Shown: one piece after another, positions 7,807 to 14,450 of the stretch
Numbering within the stretch: the stretch's first letter is position 1
Layout: each line of letters begins with the position of its first letter
Position numbers and translations under genes: made by a program
The notes under the pieces: model-generated
Seen by the model: only the letters and a program-made list of their open reading frames with translations
Told to the model about the DNA's origin: nothing
The model's database searches: none
Assembly (NCBI GenBank): GCA_032111745.1
Contig: JAULUH010000033.1
Location: 1-18,944, forward strand
Length of the DNA stretch: 18,944 bases
Direction: 5' to 3'
Source of the DNA: JAULUH01 sp032111745
Lineage (GTDB): Bacteria; Chloroflexota; Anaerolineae; JAAEKA01

Positions 7807-7935
7807 CTACAGTTGCGCGGTCTGCACGCGGTTGGCCAGCGATCCCAAGGCGAACATCACCAGGACAGGGACGCCAAAGCGCAGGATTGTCAGGCCGATG
7901 AAGCTCAACAGTGCAGGGGTCTCAATGGGCAACAT
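7807..7935 (-). CDS. 42-aa single-helix membrane peptide, first gene of the HybB operon
   Basis: ATG at 7935 is preceded by a near-perfect Shine-Dalgarno (TTAGGAGGC). The peptide MLPIETPALLSFIGLTILRF continues through GVPVLVMFALGSLANRVQ to a TAG at 7807-7809. Residues about 9-31 form one hydrophobic helix interrupted by a single Arg, and the C-terminus is polar. It lies 46 bp before the octahaem cytochrome on the same strand, behind the operon promoter at 8013-8041, so it is probably a small accessory or assembly subunit of the HybB complex. I recognise no named family. Small helix peptides are common in respiratory complexes, but that role is inference here. The strong ribosome binding site and position are the main support. 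Confidence 0.65.
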   Translation of the reverse strand: MLPIETPALLSFIGLTILRFGVPVLVMFALGSLANRVQTAQL

Positions 7936-7959
7936 GGTAGCCTCCTAATTCTCGAACAC

Positions 7960-7985
7960 GATGCAATCCGCATCGGGGGATGCGG
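7960..7985 (-). promoter_or_regulatory. Overlapping alternative hairpins in the leader of the HybB operon
   Basis: CCGCATC (7968-7974) pairs with GATGCGG (7979-7985) around a GGGG tetraloop. GCATCG (7970-7975) can instead pair with CGATGC (7960-7965) around AATCC. The two folds share bases and exclude each other, and both lie in the transcribed leader before the 42-aa gene. A regulatory role is only a possibility. Confidence 0.3.
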
Positions 7986-8004
7986 TCAGTGGTATTTGTT
8001 CCTT

Positions 8005-8041
8005 CTAGTACTAGTGTATCATCACGGCGCCGCCAGTTCAA
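8005..8041 (-). promoter_or_regulatory. Sigma70-type promoter of the HybB/octahaem operon with an adjoining palindrome
   Basis: On the minus strand TTGAAC (plus 8036-8041), a 17-bp spacer and TACACT (plus 8013-8018) form a good promoter. The expected start is near 8006, about 70 nt before the 42-aa gene. A 10-bp palindrome CTAGTACTAG at 8005-8014 covers the -10 edge and the start site, which is a suitable place for a repressor operator. Confidence 0.6.
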
Positions 8042-8152
8042 TCGGGGGATGTCCCCATCTTTGCGAGGCTGGCGCCACGGCGTCCGTGGGGTTGTGTTGG
8101 GCGACTATCTGGGGTGATTTCCCCACAAAACTCACAAAATTCATAGCAAAAT

Positions 8153-8194
8153 ATGATCTAGATCATGGGTGGAATGCGTCATATGTGGTTAAAT
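8153..8194 (+). promoter_or_regulatory. CRP/FNR-like site and extended -10 promoter for the decahaem lipoprotein gene
   Basis: The perfect 14-bp palindrome ATGATCTAGATCAT at 8153-8166 contains TGAT-N4-ATCA, the core of FNR/DNR-type sites (consensus TTGAT-N4-ATCAA); only the outermost bases differ. TGG-TTAAAT at 8186-8194 is an extended -10 element. If transcription starts 7 nt after it, at 8201, the palindrome is centred at -41.5, the standard class II activator position. The leader would then be about 230 nt. Which regulator binds is not known from this window. Confidence 0.5.
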
Positions 8195-8274
8195 ATCTTT
8201 GCGGCCATCTTGCGTGGGTTGCGTCGTGTGCCTATGGCGAGAATCCGCCGCCCCGTCCCATCGGTCCCAGCTGT

Positions 8275-8288
8275 TCTCGACGTCGAGA
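8275..8288. promoter_or_regulatory. 14-bp perfect palindrome in the decahaem leader
   Basis: TCTCGACGTCGAGA is fully self-complementary. It lies about 75 bp downstream of the predicted start of transcription and could be an operator or an RNA dimerisation or hairpin element. Nothing else in the sequence fixes its role. Confidence 0.35.
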
Positions 8289-8348
8289 TGGCACCAATGA
8301 TCCACCCCTCACTTCCCTATCTTGTTGGGTACAGCCCCTAGTAGTGCC

Positions 8349-8384
8349 GGCTGCTGGCGGGTTGGACCGCTATGGCCTTTTTTT
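8349..8384 (+). terminator. Intrinsic terminator inside the leader of the decahaem gene (possible attenuator)
   Basis: TGGCGG (8355-8360) pairs with CCGCTA (8367-8372), and after a small internal loop GGC (8349-8351) pairs with GCC (8375-8377). Seven T residues follow at 8378-8384. The structure lies between the predicted promoter and the start codon, so it would terminate the gene's own leader unless it is prevented from folding. Confidence 0.45.
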
Positions 8385-8385
8385 C

Positions 8386-8410
8386 GGGACCACCTAATGA
8401 AGGTGATCCC
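8386..8410 (+). promoter_or_regulatory. Hairpin just upstream of the decahaem ribosome binding site
   Basis: GGGA/TCCC and CACCT/AGGTG (8386-8395 with 8401-8410) form a 9-bp stem with one C/A mismatch and the loop AATGA. It lies directly after the T-tract at 8378-8384 and about 10 nt before the Shine-Dalgarno GAAGGAGA near 8421-8428. It might be a 5' stabilising hairpin or the partner fold of the preceding terminator. Confidence 0.35.
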
Positions 8411-8433
8411 CGCAAGCGGAGAAGGAGACTCGT

Positions 8434-10623
8434 ATGAAGAAATACCTGCTACTTGCGGTGCTGCTGCTGGTGGTGGCGTTGCTCGCGGCCTGCGCGCAGC
8501 AGCCTGCTCCACCGGCACCGGAACCAGCTACCACCCCGGTGGAGTGCCCTGAGTGTCCGGCCTGTCCGGAGGCTCAGGCGTGTCCAGCCTGCCCTGAGGC
8601 GGAACCCTGCCCGGAGCCGGTCGTGGCAGTGGTGCCCTTTGAGGAGCAGTGGGCTAACTCCCCGCACGACGACGCCGAGTCCGAGTCGTTTGTGCACTGG
8701 AACGAGGACGATCCGGCGCAGGTCCCCGAGAGCTGTGCCAAGTGCCACAGCACGCCCGGCTATCTCGACTTCCTGGGCGCTGATGGCTCAGAGGCTGGCG
8801 TGGTCAATGCGCCTGCGCCAATCGGCACCACTGTTGAATGTCAGGCCTGCCACAACGAGGTGACCATTCACAAGACCAGTGTGGTCTTCCCCTCGGGCAT
8901 CGAGCTCACCAACCTGGGAGACGAGTCTCGCTGCATGGAGTGCCACCAGGGCCGCGAGTCCAAGGTCAGCGTGGACCAGTCCATTGCCGATGCGGGCCTG
9001 GTGGAAAGCCCTGACGAGGTGAGTGCAGACCTTGGCTTCCGGAACATCCACTACTTCGCAGCAGCGGCTACCCAATATGGCACCGAGGTCAAGGGTGGCT
9101 ATGAGTATGACGGGAAGCCCTACGACATCAAGTTCTTCCATGTCGAGGGCTACAATACCTGCTATACCTGCCACGATCAGCACACCCTGGAGATCAGGAT
9201 CGAGGAGTGCCAGTCTTGCCATGCCGACGTGGCCAGCCCTGAGGACTTCGTCAACATCCGCATGGCCGGCTCTGAGGCCGACTACGACGGCGACGGCGAC
9301 GTTGCGGAAGGCATCATGGCTGAGATCGGCGGCCTGCAGGAGGCATTGCTTCCGGCCATGCAGGCGTATGCAACTGAGGTGGCCGGGGTGGCGATCGCCT
9401 ACGATCCGGGTGCCTACCCCTACTTCTTCGCCGACGCCAATGGGGACGGCCAGGTCAACGAGGGCGAGGAGCGGTACGCCACGTGGACGCCGCGCCTCTT
9501 AAAGGCGGGCTACAACTACCAGGTGTCCAACAAGGACCCGGGTGAGTTCGCCCACAATGGCAAGTACATCATCCAGCTCCTCTACGACTCCATCGAGGAC
9601 ATCAACCAGGCCATCGCCGAGCCGGTGGACATGGCCGCCATGCACCGGATTGATCCGGGCCACTTTGCGGGCAGCGAGGAGGCCTTCCGCCACTGGGACG
9701 AGGACGATCCGGTGGCAGTCCCGGCCAACTGTGCCAAGTGCCATTCGGCTGACGGGCTACCGCAGTTCGTGGCTGAGGGCACGAACACGTCGCAGCCGGT
9801 AGCCAACGGCTTCAAGTGCACGACGTGCCACACCAACTTCGAGGACTACGCCCGCTACGAGATCGCCGAGGTGGACTTCCCCAGTGGTGCCACGGTATCC
9901 ATGGAGGATCTGGACAGCAACCTGTGCATCAGCTGCCACCAGGGCCGGGCCTGGGCTGGCACCGTGGATCGCGCCGTCGAGGGCCTGGCTCCGGATGCCG
10001 TGCCCGAGACCGCGCTGCGCTTCTCCAACATCCACTACTTCGCCGCCGGTGCTACCCTCTTTGGCGATGAGGTCAAGGGCGCCTACCAGTACCCCGACCT
10101 GACCTACCTGGGCAAGTTCCAGCACGTTCCAGGCTTCCAGAACTGCACCGAGTGCCACGGCACCCATGAGCTGGAGGTGAAGACCGATCAGTGCGCTACC
10201 TGCCATGCCGGCGCGGCGACGCCTCAGGACATCCGTGGACCTACGTCGACCGCCGACTACGATGGTGACGGCGACACCACTGAGGGCATTGCCGGCGAGA
10301 TCGCGACCTACGCCGAGAAGCTGTATGCGGCCATCCAGGACTATGCAGCCAACGTAGTGGGCACGCCAATCGTGTACAATGCCCTGAGCTATCCCTACTT
10401 CTTCACCGACGCCAACGCCAACGGCGAGGCTGATGCGGACGAGGAAGCGTACAGCCAGTGGACGCCAACCCTGCTGAAGGCTGCCTACAACTACCAGTAC
10501 GTCCAGAAGGATCCCGGTGCCTTTGCCCACAACGCCAAGTATGTCATCCAGTTCCTGTATGACTCCCTGGCCAGCCTGGGCACCCAGGTCGCCGTGGACC
10601 AGACGGGCATGGTGAGACCGTAA
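8434..10623 (+). CDS. Decahaem c-type cytochrome lipoprotein made of two tandem five-haem halves
   Basis: A 729-aa protein behind AGAAGGAGA. A lipoprotein signal ends at LLAAC (Cys20), followed by a Cys-Pro-rich spacer (Cys38, 41, 44, 50, 53, 59). Ten CXXCH motifs start at residues 101, 136, 167, 243, 259, 433, 462, 498, 571 and 587. Residues 74-392 and 408-716 are clearly related copies: each opens with HW(N/D)EDDP and CAKCH, then FPSG, CHQGR, NIHYFAA, KGAY/KGGY, YFF and AYNYQ/GYNYQ. Each half has two acidic loops like EF-hand or dockerin calcium sites (DYDGDGD at 283 and 608; DANGDG at 334 and DANANG at 659). No catalytic motif is seen, so surface electron transfer or storage is likely. It stands alone between its own regulated promoter and a terminator. 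I do not recognise a named family. Confidence 0.88.
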   Translation: MKKYLLLAVLLLVVALLAACAQQPAPPAPEPATTPVECPECPACPEAQACPACPEAEPCPEPVVAVVPFEEQWANSPHDDAESESFVHWNEDDPAQVPESCAKCHSTPGYLDFLGADGSEAGVVNAPAPIGTTVECQACHNEVTIHKTSVVFPSGIELTNLGDESRCMECHQGRESKVSVDQSIADAGLVESPDEVSADLGFRNIHYFAAAATQYGTEVKGGYEYDGKPYDIKFFHVEGYNTCYTCHDQHTLEIRIEECQSCHADVASPEDFVNIRMAGSEADYDGDGDVAEGIMAEIGGLQEALLPAMQAYATEVAGVAIAYDPGAYPYFFADANGDGQVNEGEERYATWTPRLLKAGYNYQVSNKDPGEFAHNGKYIIQLLYDSIEDINQAIAEPVDMAAMHRIDPGHFAGSEEAFRHWDEDDPVAVPANCAKCHSADGLPQFVAEGTNTSQPVANGFKCTTCHTNFEDYARYEIAEVDFPSGATVSMEDLDSNLCISCHQGRAWAGTVDRAVEGLAPDAVPETALRFSNIHYFAAGATLFGDEVKGAYQYPDLTYLGKFQHVPGFQNCTECHGTHELEVKTDQCATCHAGAATPQDIRGPTSTADYDGDGDTTEGIAGEIATYAEKLYAAIQDYAANVVGTPIVYNALSYPYFFTDANANGEADADEEAYSQWTPTLLKAAYNYQYVQKDPGAFAHNAKYVIQFLYDSLASLGTQVAVDQTGMVRP

Positions 10624-10631
10624 GGTCTGAC

Positions 10632-10692
10632 AGGCAGTTTCTGCCCTACACCAATCAAAACGGGCCGGACGACCGTCCGGCCCGTTTTGATT
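10632..10692. terminator. Strong bidirectional terminator between convergent cytochrome genes
   Basis: The arms 10653-10671 and 10674-10692 are perfect 19-bp reverse complements with a GC core (CGGGCCGGACG) flanked by AATCAAAA and TTTTGATT. Each strand therefore ends with a T-rich tail. A small extra hairpin GGCAG-TTT-CTGCC lies just before it (about 10633-10645). It separates the plus-strand decahaem gene from the minus-strand Rieske/cytochrome operon. Confidence 0.85.
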
Positions 10693-10774
10693 CAGGCGTG
10701 ATCCAAATCGGCTGGGCGTGGTTGAGCCTATGCGTAGTGATACTCTTCAGTGTCCTCTGCGTAATGACCAACCA

Positions 10775-12763
10775 TCAGGACTGGGACTCCAGCCGCCTGT
10801 CCAGCTCGCGCTTGAGGAGATAGAGGGCTGCAATGGTCAGGGCGATAGCTGCCACGGCCACCACCATGGCTCGCCGCCGGACCACGGTTTCCTCAACCGC
10901 TGCCTCGGCGCCAGCCTTGGCTTGGTCGGCGGCATCGCGGGCATCGCCGGTCAACTTGACGACCTGGGCCTCGTCCAGCGTGTGCTGGGCGGCACGGGCA
11001 GTCACCAGGCCGGTGTTGGCCTGCTGCAACTGGCTTTCCTGGGCCGCTACCAGCATGCCGACATCCTGGGCAGCATGAACGGCCTCTTCGGCCTCCGCAT
11101 AAGCTTGTGCCGCACCGTCGATGGCATCGTACATCGTCTGTGCCATCTCGCCGCCCTCGGTGTCGGGCGCATGGCACGACCCGCAGTGACGGGGTTCCGC
11201 TCCCAGATACATGGCCTCGCTCGGCTTGCTAACGTCGTAGCGGCCGTGGCACGCGACGCAATCTGGGGCGTCCTCGTCCTCTCCACGGGCATGGGGGCTA
11301 GTCAAGTAGTAGTCCTGCGTTGCCGTGTGGCAGCTGCCGCAGACGTTGGCGACCTCCTCAAAACCCGGAGGGGCAGCCCCATGGGTGCCGTGACAGGTAG
11401 CGCACTCAGGCGCGCGAAAATCCTGGTTGTCCAGCAGAGCATGGCCGTGCACGCTCTGGCGATAGAGGTCGTACTGGTTCGTCGGGATATCGTAGGGTGC
11501 CATCAAGGCCTCGTCGGCATGGCAACTGGCGCACATGGCGGGCACATTGACCGGGTATACGCTCGAGGCCGGGTCATTGGCCTTCAGGACCTGATGGCCG
11601 CCGTGGCATTCGTAGCAGGTGGCCACATTTTCGTCGCCCTCAGCCAGCCGGGTACCGTGGATGCTTTCCTTGTACTTGGCATATTGGTCCGTAGGCAGAT
11701 CGTACTGGCGCATCACGCTCACGTCGGCATGGCAGCTGGCACAGAGGGCCGGGATGTCTGCCTTGGCCGGCGCGCCGATGTAGCCGGCGTCAGGGGACAT
11801 GGACTCGTCCACGGTGGTCGCCGAGGGGTCCCCCCCGTGGCAATCGGCACAGGAGATGTCACGCTCGGCGTGGATGCTGCGCTGCCATTGCGTCGTGATG
11901 TCGACGTGCTTGCCAGGCAGTGTGAGGTGGCAGTCGACACACGTGTTGACACCCGCCGCCTTGGGGTAGACCAGCGGTGTGGGAATCGGCTCCGTGGGTG
12001 GTGTCTCCGTGGGCGCAGCAGTCTCCTGGCTGGCCTGATGACAGCCCTGACAGGTATCGTTGGTGCGTCCGGCGTGATCTGCTGGCACCTTGGTGGCGCC
12101 GCCGATGCCTTCCTGGTGGCAAGCCAGGCAATTGTCCCGGCCTACCAGGGGGTGGGGGATAGGGGGTGGTCCACCCGCAGCCGTGGTTCCGGCCTCGGTT
12201 GAGATGTGGCAGGCCAGGCAGTCCTCGCGTCCTTCCAAGCTATGCGGCACAGGTGCTGGGCCAGCCTCGACAGGAGCTGCGGTGGGCTCTGGGGTCGCCG
12301 TGGCAGCCGGTGTCCAGGTGGGCGTTGCCGCCGGCGTCGTGGTGGCGGTGGCGGTTGGTGGTGCGGTCGCAGCGCTGGTCGGACTCTGGGTCGCGGCCGT
12401 GGTGGGCGCTCTGGTCGCTGTTGCCGAGGGCTCGAGGGTCGCCGTCTCCCGGGCTCGGAGCGTCGCCGTGGCGGTAGGCACCGTGGTTGAGGTGGTGGTG
12501 GCTGTCGCTTCCTCGGTTGACGACGGGGCCAGCTGGTGGCATGCCTGGCAGATCTCGTTGGGGCGGCCACCGTGGTCCTCCGGGATCTGCGGGGCTCCAG
12601 CCACTCCTTGTTCATGACACAACAGGCATGCCTCGCGTCCTTCGACCGGGTGCGGAATGGACGGGGGTTGTGCCTGCGCCGCAGCGGCGACCGGCATGAG
12701 CAGCGCCAGGGCCAGGATCAGCAAGAGGGGGGCAATTCGGCGAATCGTCGGCTGTTGGTTCAT
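10775..12763 (-). CDS. 14-haem c-type cytochrome with linker-spaced two-haem beads, C-terminal coiled-coil stalk and membrane anchor
   Basis: A 662-aa protein with a signal peptide (about residues 1-29). Fourteen CXXCH motifs start at residues 46, 72, 182, 212, 238, 275, 305, 341, 383, 411, 454, 475, 502 and 527. Hemes 1-5 lie in bead modules (IPHPVEGREACLLCH, then PEDHGGR and CQACH) separated by about 90 residues rich in Thr, Ala and Pro. Hemes 6-14 form a compact domain of the cytochrome c3/c7-like type, with W-x2-SIH, CADCHGGDP and two related blocks ending in CASCHAD. Residues about 540-625 are an Ala/Glu/Gln-rich probable coiled coil, followed by a membrane helix at 631-650 and a basic tail. 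It starts 24 bp after the cytochrome b gene, so it is probably the electron acceptor of the Rieske/cytochrome b complex. No catalytic motif is evident. Confidence 0.9.
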   Translation of the reverse strand: MNQQPTIRRIAPLLLILALALLMPVAAAAQAQPPSIPHPVEGREACLLCHEQGVAGAPQIPEDHGGRPNEICQACHQLAPSSTEEATATTTSTTVPTATATLRARETATLEPSATATRAPTTAATQSPTSAATAPPTATATTTPAATPTWTPAATATPEPTAAPVEAGPAPVPHSLEGREDCLACHISTEAGTTAAGGPPPIPHPLVGRDNCLACHQEGIGGATKVPADHAGRTNDTCQGCHQASQETAAPTETPPTEPIPTPLVYPKAAGVNTCVDCHLTLPGKHVDITTQWQRSIHAERDISCADCHGGDPSATTVDESMSPDAGYIGAPAKADIPALCASCHADVSVMRQYDLPTDQYAKYKESIHGTRLAEGDENVATCYECHGGHQVLKANDPASSVYPVNVPAMCASCHADEALMAPYDIPTNQYDLYRQSVHGHALLDNQDFRAPECATCHGTHGAAPPGFEEVANVCGSCHTATQDYYLTSPHARGEDEDAPDCVACHGRYDVSKPSEAMYLGAEPRHCGSCHAPDTEGGEMAQTMYDAIDGAAQAYAEAEEAVHAAQDVGMLVAAQESQLQQANTGLVTARAAQHTLDEAQVVKLTGDARDAADQAKAGAEAAVEETVVRRRAMVVAVAAIALTIAALYLLKRELDRRLESQS

Positions 12764-12787
12764 CCCTCAGGACCTCTTTTCACCGCG

Positions 12788-13888
12788 TCAGCTAAGCCAA
12801 CCCCACACTGTAAAGATGATGATACCGGCCACACTGATCAGGCCGGCCGTAATGACAATCGGCCGCCGCCGCGCGGCGATGTAGGGGTTCCGGTCCAGGA
12901 AAGGCAACAAGAAGACTATGGCGCCGGCTACCAGCGGCAGGGTCACGCCGACGATGCGTGGTACAACCTTGAGCCCCTGATAGAGGAACAGGAAATACCA
13001 CTCCGGCTTGGTGTGCGGGGGGGTGCGCAGTGGATCGGCGGGCTCTTCCAGCCCGGCCGGGAACAGCGATGCCAGCACTATGATGGCGGCCAGCATGACG
13101 TACCAAGCGATGATCTCATCCAGCACGTAGTTTGGAAAGAAGGGCAACAGTCTCGACTTCTCCTCCGCTTCAGAGGGCGACGGGCTGCTGCCGGGCCAGT
13201 CACCTTCAGGCTCGATGCGCTCGCGGGTCGGGTCAGCCAGTCCCTGCTGATGGACCATGGTGATGTGAGCGACGATCAGAAGAATCACCGAAAGTGGGAG
13301 AAACAAGACGTGCACGCCGAAAAAGCGGCTCAAGGTGCGTGCAGTGATCTCGGTGCCGCCTAGCAAGAAGAGACTCAGTGGCTCGCCGATCACCGGCAGC
13401 GCGGCGGCGATTTCGGTTCCCACGGTCGTGGCCCAGAAGGCACGTTGGTCCCATGGCAGGAGGTAGCCGGTGAAGCCGAAAGCCAGGGTCAGCAGCAACA
13501 GCACGAAGCCAACGCCCCACGTTACCTCGCGTGGACGTTTGTATGCTCCCTGGAAAAACACCCGTAGCAGGTGCAGCACGCAGAACAGGATCATCAGGTT
13601 GGCACTCCACGCATGAATGCTGCGGATGAGCCAGCCAAAGTTGGCATCGTTCATGATGAGCAGGATGCTGGCGTAGGCGGCCTCGGGTGTTGGCTGATAG
13701 TAGACTATCAAGAGTGCCCCGGTGATAACCTGCACAATAAAGAAGAACAGGGTGATGCCGCCAAAATAGTAGGTGCGGGCTGTCCGCGGGATCTCAACGT
13801 GCAGCAAGGCGGCCGAAAGAGTACTCAGGTCATACCGGATGTCGAACCACTCCCATACCCGCCAAGTGATGGGGCGTCTTGATTGCAT
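12788..13888 (-). CDS. Cytochrome b6-type subunit fused to subunit IV (quinol:cytochrome c oxidoreductase)
   Basis: A 366-aa membrane protein behind GGAGA. Residues about 1-220 match cytochrome b6 and about 250-366 match subunit IV with the Qo-site motif PEWYFLF (295-301). Haem b ligands are His92/His106 and His193/His208; 13 and 14 intervening residues is the b6f rather than bc1 spacing. NFGWLIRSIH, YKRPRE and GYLLPWDQ are strongly b6-like. The cysteine that binds the extra haem c_i in b6f and Bacillus-type complexes (the FYC-IGGIT position) is tyrosine here (TYYFGGIT, about residue 41), so that covalent haem is probably absent. The subunit oxidises quinol with the Rieske protein encoded 36 bp upstream. 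The next gene, the 14-haem cytochrome, takes the place usually held by cytochrome c1 or f. Confidence 0.93.
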   Translation of the reverse strand: MQSRRPITWRVWEWFDIRYDLSTLSAALLHVEIPRTARTYYFGGITLFFFIVQVITGALLIVYYQPTPEAAYASILLIMNDANFGWLIRSIHAWSANLMILFCVLHLLRVFFQGAYKRPREVTWGVGFVLLLLTLAFGFTGYLLPWDQRAFWATTVGTEIAAALPVIGEPLSLFLLGGTEITARTLSRFFGVHVLFLPLSVILLIVAHITMVHQQGLADPTRERIEPEGDWPGSSPSPSEAEEKSRLLPFFPNYVLDEIIAWYVMLAAIIVLASLFPAGLEEPADPLRTPPHTKPEWYFLFLYQGLKVVPRIVGVTLPLVAGAIVFLLPFLDRNPYIAARRRPIVITAGLISVAGIIIFTVWGWLS

Positions 13889-13924
13889 AGGTGCATCTCT
13901 CCGATGGCTGGTGACTGCAGGCGG

Positions 13925-14410
13925 CTAGACCTGCGCAGTGCTTACGTAGACAACCTCATCTTCCACGACCACCTGAACCTCAGGCAAGGGGGCTGGCGGT
14001 GGGCCGGAGATGACGGCACCGTTGACCGGGTTGAAGCGTCCGTCGTGACAGGGGCACAGAATGAACTGGCGCTGTTGATCCCACTCCGAGATGCATCCCA
14101 GGTGTGTGCAGATGGCCGAGAACGCCTTGAGACCACCCTGGGCCGTGTTCACCACGATGACGGGCTTGTCCTCGACAGCGACAACCTGTCCCTGCCCTAC
14201 TGGGAAATCGTCGACCGTGCCCACCTCCACCCGGCCGGCGCCGCCGGTTGCTGTGCGTTTGGGCGGCCACAGGTAGCCGACGATGGGTATGAAGACGCCG
14301 ACCATGGTGGCCACAACCGAAAATCCGAGCAGATAGCCGATGAACTGGCGTCTGCCAGCGTCTGGCCCCTGGCTGCTGGACGCTTCATCTCTAGGGTAGT
14401 TCTCATCCAT
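13925..14410 (-). CDS. Rieske [2Fe-2S] protein of the quinol oxidoreductase
   Basis: A 161-aa protein with cluster motifs CTHLGC (Cys101, His103, Cys106) and CPCHDG (Cys119, His122). The two inner cysteines, Cys106 and Cys121, would form the usual disulfide. ISGPPP at 134-139 is the Pro loop. RRQFIGYLLG at residues 20-29 opens a single N-terminal helix (to about 48) that acts as a Tat-type signal anchor. The ATG at 14410 is preferred over the longer frame to 14635 because AGGAA lies just before it, family proteins start at this point, and the extension would cross the opposing promoter at 14575-14603. It takes one electron from quinol at the Qo site of the adjacent cytochrome b and hands it to the multihaem partner. 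First clear gene of the Rieske/b/14-haem operon. Confidence 0.93.
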   Translation of the reverse strand: MDENYPRDEASSSQGPDAGRRQFIGYLLGFSVVATMVGVFIPIVGYLWPPKRTATGGAGRVEVGTVDDFPVGQGQVVAVEDKPVIVVNTAQGGLKAFSAICTHLGCISEWDQQRQFILCPCHDGRFNPVNGAVISGPPPAPLPEVQVVVEDEVVYVSTAQV

Positions 14411-14450
14411 CACGGTTCCTCGCTGGCACGGGCCGGGGTGTTCTGACCCT

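Noticed and set aside
7813..8397. 194-aa open frame on the plus strand covering the divergent regulatory region
   Set aside because: It overlaps the 42-aa gene in antisense, both promoters and the leader terminator, lacks a ribosome binding site, and shows no domain.
8201..8433. c-di-GMP-I riboswitch before the decahaem gene
   Set aside because: This class often precedes cytochrome genes, so I looked for its conserved GGGCAAACC and CGCAAAGC segments; they are absent.
9757..10530. 257-aa open frame on the minus strand
   Set aside because: It is a shadow of the second half of the decahaem gene, where Ala/Gly-rich codons keep the opposite frame open.
10718..12202. 494-aa open frame on the plus strand
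   Set aside because: It is the antisense shadow of the 14-haem cytochrome, whose minus-strand frame has a signal peptide, 14 haem motifs and operon context. The plus-strand translation has no domain features.
8434..14410. CRISPR-like or short tandem DNA repeats suggested by repeated CXXCH and Thr/Ala/Pro codons
   Set aside because: The repetition is at protein level in coding frames with variable spacing. No repeat-spacer array, tRNA or rRNA gene was seen in the window.
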